Assembly: GCA_958510875.1 (NCBI GenBank) | Contig: OY294070.1 | Location: forward strand, 16,669,631 to 16,733,630 | Length of the DNA stretch: 64,000 nucleotides | Direction of reading: 5' to 3' | Source: Endomychus coccineus | Taxonomy: Eukaryota; Arthropoda; Insecta; Coleoptera; Endomychidae | Shown: positions 56,323 to 64,000 of the stretch, piece after piece | Position numbering within the stretch: position 1 is the stretch's first letter | How the letters are laid out: every line of letters starts with the position of its first letter | Program-made: the position numbers and the translations under genes | The notes under the pieces: generated by a model | Database searches by the model: none | The model's input: the letters and a program-made list of their open reading frames with translations, nothing else | What the model was told of the DNA's origin: nothing

Positions 56323-58189
56323 AATAATGATTCAAAATTAATAGCTAACGATGTACAACAGCTACCAAAGTAAAGCGCAATGACAGCTAACAATGACAAT
56401 TAATAATAATTTTCCATGATTACCTTATATAATGAAAGAAACGTATAGAAATTATATATGGTTGTATAGAGATTTTAATAGGCTACACAATATAAAAAAT
56501 AAGATTAGATTAGATCTTCAGTCAAAAAAGTGGGGTTATGTTCCTAGCTTTGTTATTTGACGTTCAATTTCTTTTCGTGTATCGGATTATGAAAAGTTGG
56601 ACAGAGTTAGTCTGGAAAAACCTTTTTACAGATAAAATATCTTAAGATTGAGAAAATAGGGGAGTGTACATTTTCACCCAGTACAGTCCCCTCACTACAC
56701 GTAGTATGAATTTTCACACCAACTAGGACCCAATTGGCACAAACTGCAGTTTATAAAGCAATATTTACTTCCCGATAAAACTGAACATAATGCATGCTCG
56801 TTCTTCTTTCCGAATGCATAGTGAAATACAAACACATTTCGTGTTAGCAGTCAATAGACAAAGTTTTGGTTCACCACGTTGAACAGTGACAACACGTCCT
56901 ATATAGCTGTTTCGCTCTTCTCATGGGTTCTCATGAGACGAGGCAGTCTGAGACTATAGGACCTGGTGAACCACAAACTTTGTCTTCTTTCCGAATTTCT
57001 TATTTATTTTCCTATATCAACATCTTCATTACGGTGAGATGCTTGATCCAGTGTACTTATCTGGATGGAGGTCGGCATAATCTAAATGTAACATCCCTCC
57101 TTGGTCCCTTCTCCCTTCTTAGTCGCATTTTAATCATCCTCGTAAAGAGAGCTTCCGCTCTACTTTTACCGTAAAACGAATTTATGAGTGCTTTGAAGCA
57201 TTCCCATCGTATCAATGCTGATCTGTGTTTAATCTGATTTGATTGTTTACGCTGGAAAACATGCCGTGCGTACGTTAATAGGTTATGTAAAGTCAATCTG
57301 TTTAGAACTAACATTTTCTCATATATACTATAAGCGGTTCTGTGCACGTATACTCTAAGAAAAGGTTCAATATTCACTTCCTACTTAACGTAACTGCTCA
57401 GGCTAATTCGTGTATCCAATTATCTAGTCGACTTAATCCCCGACGTAAACTTATTACATTTACAGTGGGTGGGGAATTGCAATGCATGCATTTTCCCTTG
57501 AAATTGAATAATAGTATTTATAGCAGAAGTAGGGTTTAAATCCGGCATGCTTATATGCACTTCGGTTTATATTGCCCTATTGGAAATAGTTTCCAACCAG
57601 TGCCATACATTCTTGTGTATTATGAGCGGTTGTCTGTTTCTTTAAGAAAGAAATCATTATTTCTCGTTCTGTCTGTATTTCTAGATTAATAACAGACACA
57701 TTGCAAAAGAACTACTCTATCCATACAAACATACCTGAGGTAACCGTGCGTCAGTCGCAATATATCTTTTTTTTTACCTATAATCATTATTCTATAAAAA
57801 TGCTATTTATGTATTATACGCAGATCACACAATCAAAACTGAAAGAATAAAATTGTATCCATAATCGCAATGTTAACTAAGCTAAATAACAAAGTTGTAG
57901 GTATATAAAATTGAAAATATATTAAAAACTTACAAGTTGAGCCGCAACTGTTCTTACAAAGTGAAATGCTAATTGTAAGCTGTAATGAGCGATAGGACCA
58001 TTTGAAGCGGATTAATATTTAGAAGATCGAACTCCACTCTTGGTTCATTATAAAACAGGAAGATTTTTCTCTTCAAGCAGGCATCTATGACAGGGTCGAT
58101 GTAAATTGAGTTCAGTATCTATTAATTACCTTTCTATGTAGGTAAATTCAGTCTCGGGTCATTTTAAGGTCTACGTGATATGACGTGTA
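56323..58189. other. Unassigned spacer
   Basis: Short open frames only, without ATG or motifs. Confidence 0.45.
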
Positions 58190-59110
58190 CCTTGTGACTT
58201 TTCGGTAAACTGCTTACTGTGGTAAACTCCAAATCCTCGGGCGCCAGATTTTTCTAAAGGTTTACTCCTTTTTGAGGACTTCTGCTAGGGTCCTCACCAC
58301 AAGGCTTGTCACTATGCTGTCTATAGATAGCCTTGTCCCTGGGGTAGCTACAGTGAAGTAAAACCAGGGCCCATTGGGCAGAAAAAAACAGTATCAAAAT
58401 TGTGGGCTTTAATTACAATTGATACTTGGTTAAAACTTAGCTCATTTAAAGATGGAGCAGAAATAACTTAATAAAACGGGGAATTTCAAATATTAATATA
58501 TAATAACAATAAATACACTTCCAGAATAATTAATGGAATGCAATTGAACGGTATAATTCAAAAAAATTCACCCAGACGGAAAATGTAAAGAAGCTCAAGC
58601 GGTAAAAGAAAAACTGTTACAACATATCTATTTTTACGATATGTTCGGTATTTAATTTCAATTCAACGGTACGGAATCGGTTGATAAATGATTTACATTT
58701 ATCAATTTACGGAAAATACAAATCAAGCAGGTCCTAGATTAATAAGCGGTGTTCGGTAATCATTCAGATAGCATTGTCACTTGAAATGTTGTTAAAACGC
58801 ACTACGATATATCAAACGGTTAAAATTCGGTCGGATCGGAAAATATATCGTAATGCCCGAAAATAAAATATTAAGCTATCATTTACCTTATGTAAAATTC
58901 ACTAACACAGAACACTTTATACAATTCAAATTTCAAATCTGACTTCACTCTGATTCTGATTGATAATAATACTTGATTATGAATTAATAATAATAATCAC
59001 ACTTTAACGGTACTGATTGATAATGATAATAATCATCCCGAACTTTTGTCTGTCACTGCCTTTTATATGTTTTCGAGGTCCTGGTCAAGTTTTCACCACC
59101 AAGTCCTTAT
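58190..59110 (-). other. Possible LTR retrotransposon end with primer-binding-site-like sequence
   Basis: On the minus strand CATATAAAAGGCAG (TATA box at 59067-59061) is followed over about 800 bp by AT-rich sequence and then TGGCGCCCGAGGATTTGG (58246 downward), which looks like a tRNA primer-binding site. That order (promoter, R-U5, PBS) is that of a 5' LTR. The expected CA just before the PBS is absent, and no gag/pol or second LTR was seen, so the call is weak. Confidence 0.3.
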
Positions 59111-59640
59111 TTTTTGCCGAGGCTTTTTTATTTATGTCCCGAACAATGTTTGAAAGTGACGCTACTTTTTAGATCTAAAATTCGCGCTCATGATATATCG
59201 GTAGTTCCTCTCGGCGCAGTAAACAAATGTTATCGGAATTTTTTTGGTTGTACGCCCTTTTTACACATAAGGCTGTTCAAACTTTGATGCGTTAACTTAC
59301 CAGATCCCCGTTTCGCAACATAAGTTAATCGGAATTAATGCAATTTTTTTAAGCGGGCATGAATTCACTATGTGCGATTCAATTATCGAAATAATTACAC
59401 TTATTCAAAAATACGGAGATTTAGAATAGTTACCATCACGGAATACACATTCGGAGTTAATGCATATCTGTTGGAATAATGAACTATTCAACCGGAGTTC
59501 ACATGTAATATTCGTATTTACTGCCTGATCCAAAATTTAAGCTTCGTTACTGTAAACTAAGTCCCGGGTATTTACCTGGTTGTACGCATATAGTACCTGC
59601 AGCTTAGGCCAACCATCCTTCTGTACGCAAGTATTCTTAC
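59111..59640. other. Unassigned spacer
   Basis: Possibly the upstream part of the LTR-like segment; otherwise nothing recognised. Confidence 0.35.
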
Positions 59641-59832
59641 AATATCCAATAACGATCGTTTATAACCTAACCTAAAAAATTTCAACAAAAATTGAATTGC
59701 GGCCAAATTATTCAATATTTGAGCTGAATTTTGGACAGCACTTTCTACACAATAGTAGCTACATATCCAATTCGGTTGAGTGACCATAACCTCACAAAAA
59801 TTTAACCTGACTTTGTTGATAACACTCATAGT

Positions 59833-60375
59833 AACCAATAACGATTGTTCATTGTACCCCCTTTGTTTGTAACCTAACCTAACAACCTAACCTAATATAG
59901 AATGCAAATATTGTAATAGTGCTCTTAACACTTCCATAATAACCAATAATGATTGTTCATTGTAACCCGTTTGTTTCTAACCTAACCTAACCTAACCTAC
60001 TTACCTAACTTTGTTGATATAAAATGCAAATATTGTAATAGTGCTCTTAACACGTTCATAATAACCAATAATGATTGTTCTTTGTATCCCTTTTGTTTCT
60101 AACCTAACCTAACCTGACCTACTTACCTAACTTTGTTGATATAAAATGCAAATATTGTAATAGTGCTCTTAACACGTTCATAATAACCAATAATGATTGT
60201 TCATTGTAACCCTTTTGTTTCTAACCTAACCTAACCTAACCTACTTACCTAACTTTGTTGATATAAAATGCAAATATTGTAATAGTGCTCTTAACACGTT
60301 CATAATAACCAATAATGATTGTTCTTTGTATCCCTTTTGTTTCTAACCTAACCTAACCTAACCTAACCTAATTTT
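59833..60375. repeat. 122-bp satellite with embedded telomere-type (CCTAA)n
   Basis: Units begin AACCAATAA(T/C)GATTGTTC at 59833, 59941, 60063, 60185 and 60307. The first step is 108 bp and the others exactly 122 bp. Each unit carries TAACCTAACCTAACCTAACC or a close variant. The insect telomere repeat is TTAGG, whose complement is CCTAA. Each full unit also contains ATGCAAATATTGTAATAGTG and CTCTTAACACGTTCATAAT. A degraded outlying piece (ATAACCTAACCTAA) is at about 59660. The units are very similar, so the array is young. Confidence 0.93.
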
Positions 60376-60585
60376 GTTGATATAGAATCCAAATATTGTA
60401 ATCGCGCGAATCTTAACAGTCTCATTTCTAAGAATATTCTGAGAATTATATTGAAACAATTCACGTAGTATGATTTTATCAGTGGGACTAAATTTACGTA
60501 GGAATATGGATATGAAACTCAATTTACGTTTTCCCCGAGGAGATATTGCGACTAACGCGGGGTTAATTCACTTGAATTCTACTAA

Positions 60586-60876
60586 TCATATCTGATATTG
60601 GAATAATTCGACCATAAAGTCATTTTCAGTGGCTAGTCCCATTTTTGGTTGAATGGTTTCGTTAATATACGGAACTGCTGCATTTGGTGTGATGCCAATC
60701 CAAGGGAGATCGAAAATTGTTGAGTCCACCCTGACAAGATTACTGCCTGGCGGCGTATTTATTTCAAGATGAGCGGGATGGGGGCACTTGCCACATGGCA
60801 CGAGAAGCACTAATTTAGCTGGGCGAAAAATTTCATGGGTTAATAATTTTACGTAATGGCGATATCGATTGGAGAT
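60586..60876 (-). other. Unrecognised open frame of ~96 codons
   Basis: The minus-strand frame has no ATG in its first two thirds. It contains HEIFRPAKLVLLVPCGKCPH and DLPWIGITPNAAVPYINET. The composition is less AT-biased than the surroundings and there is no stop, so it may be an exon or a piece of an unrecognised transposon protein. I cannot name it. Confidence 0.3.
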
Positions 60877-61069
60877 CTATGATCTCATCGTGCTGAACTT
60901 CTTTCTGTGGGATATGTCTTGCCTATGTTAATAAACCTCACCCGATTGTAGCACTCGGAGACAATATCAGTCGAGTCATTAGACACAGTCCTATCTCTGC
61001 ATGAGAGTTATCCAAAATTGTGCATATCGAATGGCCCTCCGATTGAAGAAAATAGTCTATCAAATACCT

Positions 61070-61500
61070 CTAACTCATGCCGCAAGTCGATATTAAAGCT
61101 GCAGCCTTGGTTCGATCTGACTTTCCGTCCCAGGAAATAATTTTGCCCTCAAGATTATCTACAAGCTGATTGATACATACAACCATTGGCAAGATGACGT
61201 ACCTATCTCCTCCGAGTATTTCGTAAAGTATTTGAAAGTTGACTAGTAATTTATGCACTTCTAGCAGTATAGAGCATACGGTTGTAAATGTGCAACATTT
61301 CGAACCAATACACCCACCCAGTCCATGTCTGACTTTAAGAACACTTGCATCACTGAAATTCCAGCGTGTGGCCACATCCAACATAGGTGTCTGTTGCTGT
61401 GAATTTCCAGTTGACTAACAAAATTTTTGTCTCGTCTTGGCCGAAAATGGTCTTGAGTCTCATCTGAAAAACAAGACGAGACCATGCGAGACTCTCGTGG
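61070..61500 (-). pseudogene. hAT transposase remnant
   Basis: The minus strand has QQQTPMLDVATRWNFSD near 61390, matching the DVxTRWNS box of hAT transposases. It continues with VCSILLEVHKLLVNFQILYE, ILGGDRYVILPMVVCINQL and VDNLEGKIISWDGKSD, like the region leading to the C-terminal dimerisation domain. Upstream, overlapping frames carry decayed earlier parts. It is a different family from the hAT at 43627. No TIR or target duplication was found. Confidence 0.6.
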
Positions 61501-62361
61501 TGAGCATCACTAGTCCTGTTAGCTGAAGGTGCATTCATTTTAATATCAAATCGCAAACTCACCAAAGTTATCACCAATTTTTGGTATTAGGAGAGAACTG
61601 ATATGATGCAAGTATATTACTCTGCAATATCGATGATGTGCAGTTCTTTTCAACTCCTTAGTGAATTTCCTTGCTTATTATTCGTTACACAATATTTTGC
61701 AGAATCGGTTGCGTGTTTTGCGTTGCGATTCTGAACGTCCTATGAAATTTGTGTTAGTGGTGATATATCGATCGGTTGTTTAGACCGGCAAGAGCTCTTT
61801 TGTTCCCTTTGTTACACGAGGGTGGTGCCACATCACGTCGGCAAAGGTCACTGTCCTAAATTTCCATAGGAAACTATTTTTAAGCGGCTATTTTAACTTA
61901 CTTGTTGAAATGTGGAAATTGAGAGCTGGAATGCAATTTCGATTCTAATAAAATATTTTGCTTCTTTAGAGATTGAACGAAAACATGACACAATTTTGTT
62001 TCAGTCGGACACCACACTGTCTGTAACGAGTTGTGCAAGTGAACTTTTTTCTGATCTGAAATCAATTATATTTCTTTATTTCTTCTACTGAATAATTAGT
62101 GCAGCAATGAATAACTACTGAAAGACTATGTCAAGGATATAGCCTCATCGCGATAGGTCCAGCTGGAGTTTTATTAGCTATACATGTTGCAAAAACTACC
62201 CGTAGCAATTGCAATCATAACTATTCAGTTATGATTAGAAGCAGTAAGCAGGTACACTTCCCTTCAGCTCCAGAAGGCTGTGTCTTTACGTTAGGCATAA
62301 CAGTGTAGTTGAGGGTGAAACCCAAGGGCTTCAAGACTTTGTCTCCCGATGCCAGGTTTCA

Positions 62362-62478
62362 ATATCAAGTTTTCTCTCAGATAGATCAGTCCATGTGGTG
62401 GTTGACGGAGTATCCTCCGAAACAATGACTATCAACGCTGGTGTTCCACAAGGATCTGTCTTGGCACAAAATTTGTTC
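62362..62478 (+). pseudogene. LINE reverse transcriptase fragment
   Basis: ISSFLSDRSVHVVVDGVSSE followed by TMTINAGVPQGSVLAQNLF is the RT finger/palm region with the GVPQGSVLxPxLF box of Jockey-type LINEs. It covers 39 residues only. A hAT fragment follows at 62500 on the other strand before the RNase H piece at 62657, so the LINE here is interrupted or rearranged. Confidence 0.8.
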
Positions 62479-62499
62479 GCCTGGAACCCAACAACAAGC

Positions 62500-62600
62500 T
62501 GCTCTTCGACAGGGGTTCGATCTGTCTTTCCGTCCCATCCACAGATTTTGCCCTTAAGATCTCCTACCAGTTGATTGATACATAGAAACCATAGACAGTC
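62500..62600 (-). pseudogene. Second hAT fragment
   Basis: DNA similarity to 61090-61190: both have GGTTCGATCTG(T/A)CTTTCCGTCCCA, CAAGCTG/CCAGTTG and ATTGATACATA. The translation matches the CINQLVD...GKSDRT segment. It lies between two LINE pieces. Confidence 0.7.
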
Positions 62601-62656
62601 TAGAGTAAGGCATACCGCAAACGGTATAAGTATACGCTTGGAGAATAAAAACGCAA

Positions 62657-63000
62657 ACCTATATTAGCAAATGCACAGACAGCAAAGCAGCTCTGGATTC
62701 ACTGGGTAGCATGAAAATAACATCAAGCTTGTGTGGAAGTGCATTAACACGCTAAACAAACTTGGCGGAGATAAAAACAGACGAAAATAGCCTATCAGCA
62801 AAATGGGGGGTCCTAGAACCCTTGATGGGCATCTCGAAGAGTATCATCAAAGAGACAATCCATTGCTGGATCAGATCACAACACTCGAAAGAGTGGCAAC
62901 TAGTGAACGGTTGAAGTCTAAATCACTGATTGGACAGCATATTAGGGAACACTGGTTTCGGCAAGTGAGAAATGTGGCCAAACTAATACCAAACTGCTGA
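62657..63000 (+). pseudogene. LINE RNase H fragment (same family as 2450-3202)
   Basis: TYISKCTDSKAALDSLGSMK then ITSSL carries the RNase H second catalytic aspartate. After a shift come GQHIREHWFRQVRNVAKL and related linker sequence at 62880-63000. It aligns with SMRITSKLVWEGIN and LIGPHVRGDWPQQVRNI of the minus-strand fragment at 2450-3202. At least two frameshifts are present. Confidence 0.8.
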
Positions 63001-63096
63001 CTGATACTTTCTGCCCTCTTACGATTGCGAACCCTTTTCGGGCTTATGCATCTTACATTAAAGGTAGATACATCAATTGTTTAGTTCAAGAGAATT

Positions 63097-63530
63097 TGAA
63101 ATAAATCAATATATGAATATACTCATTTATCTCATGTTGGCTTTTGCCAGATGACAAAGGTCTTTCTAGTCTAAATGGATCAGTAACGTCACAAACTTAT
63201 AGTTTCAGATAGCTGTTTCGCTGTTTTGTCATCAGTGGAACGTTCAAGTTTTCAACGTTACTGAAGAAACATTGTCAAAAGACCAAAAGTATTTCTTACC
63301 ATCTATGAAATTAAACAATGTACCACATTGATTCATAGATTTCTGGAACTTTACAAATGTCAAGGGGAATGTGAGACTACTAGTATGCGCTAGATGGCGA
63401 CACTAAACCAAGTTAAGAAATTAGATATAAATGGATATATGAATATATCATTGATCTCAAGTTGGCTTTTACCAGATAATAATGTTAAGGTCTTTCTATA
63501 GTCCAGATCATTCAGTAATATGGCAAACTT
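63097..63530. repeat. Direct duplication, ~320-bp offset
   Basis: ATATGAATATACTCATTTATCTCATGTTGGCTTTTGCCAGAT-type sequence at about 63111-63205 recurs at about 63433-63530 (ATATATCATTGATCTCAAGT, TGGCTTTTACCAGAT, AAGGTCTTTCTA). Divergence is noticeable. Confidence 0.65.
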
Positions 63531-64000
63531 TCGACCACCACTGAGTATGTTCGGATTATTCAATTTTCTCCTTTATTTCGTCCAGTTTCATCTTCACATG
63601 TGAGAAGACAAATATCGAATGTGTATTCCATGGTATGGGCATATTATATTTACTCAGAGTTCACCAATTTAAACTTCAATCCGAATATAGCCGCGAGCAA
63701 CAGATAGATTTTTACGTTTTCTAAAGTATTAGAATGGCATTTAGCTTTTCAGGTATACCGTTTTAAAATAATAATTATTGTTATACGAGCTATAGTATAC
63801 GTATACGTTTCATTAGCACACATAATTCGTTAGAATTAAACAGTTATTTTCATTAACTGCATTATCGATGTCTGCTTGAACGACCTTTCCATGCAGTATT
63901 TCACAGATAAGAAGTCCGTTTTATGGGTATATACGTTCGATGTTTTCTCCAACTCTAATTACCACGATAAAATATCATCGCAATCAACTAGATTTTTCTT
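63531..64000. other. Unassigned end of window
   Basis: Nothing recognisable. Confidence 0.45.

Noticed and set aside
57057..57377. 106-codon minus-strand open frame
   Set aside because: No ATG at the start, no recognisable motif and no conserved context; likely chance.
1..64000. CRISPR arrays, operons, ribosome binding sites
   Set aside because: The window is eukaryotic in character; the tandem repeats found have long units without spacer structure.

Overview
The window reads as a stretch of an insect nuclear genome. It is AT-rich and has no operons and no long host reading frame. It is packed with decayed eukaryotic transposons of kinds typical of arthropods: mariner, DUF4817-type Tc1/mariner relatives, pogo/Tigger, hAT, piggyBac, Crypton-like, Helentron, Penelope-like and LINE elements. 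It also carries CCTAA (TTAGG) telomere-type repeats. The species cannot be named from the sequence alone; a repeat-rich beetle or hemipteran-like genome would fit.

Layout. 1-9.5 kb: a pogo/Tigger fossil, a dead LINE on the minus strand, a tandem and inverted repeat cluster, and a Crypton-like tyrosine-recombinase remnant with a 63-bp coding repeat. 9.5-11.7 kb: a defective Helentron keeping the end of the helicase and its endonuclease. 12.8-18.6 kb: two related long-TIR transposons with TA target sites. The first has a frameshifted transposase. The second has an intact 357-aa transposase and sits inside a mariner fossil. 19-25.6 kb: an LTR-like promoter region, a Penelope-like element, a MITE and a DDE fragment. 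28.6-38 kb: a small MITE, LINE fragments (one with a 10-bp target duplication), a 1.46-kb long inverted repeat, and a 1.94-kb TA-flanked pogo-like element. That element has an intact 268-aa ORF lacking the DDE catalytic core and is studded with a 13-bp motif. 38.9-42.1 kb: a mosaic of Penelope, piggyBac and TIR fragments, a candidate hammerhead ribozyme, and a second Helentron copy with a duplicated 5' end. 42.8-45.8 kb: a TA-flanked MITE, a hAT element with a perfect 8-bp target duplication, and a 136-bp minisatellite. 46-54 kb: mostly unassigned, possibly holding the promoter and first exons of a host gene on the plus strand. 54.8-56 kb: a third long-TIR element. 58-64 kb: an LTR-like segment, a telomere-motif satellite with 122-bp period, hAT and LINE fragments.

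Only two reading frames look intact: the long-TIR transposase (16527-17600, minus) and the DDE-less pogo-like protein (35669-36475, plus). Everything else that is recognisable is broken. All family calls come from motifs read by eye; no database search was run.
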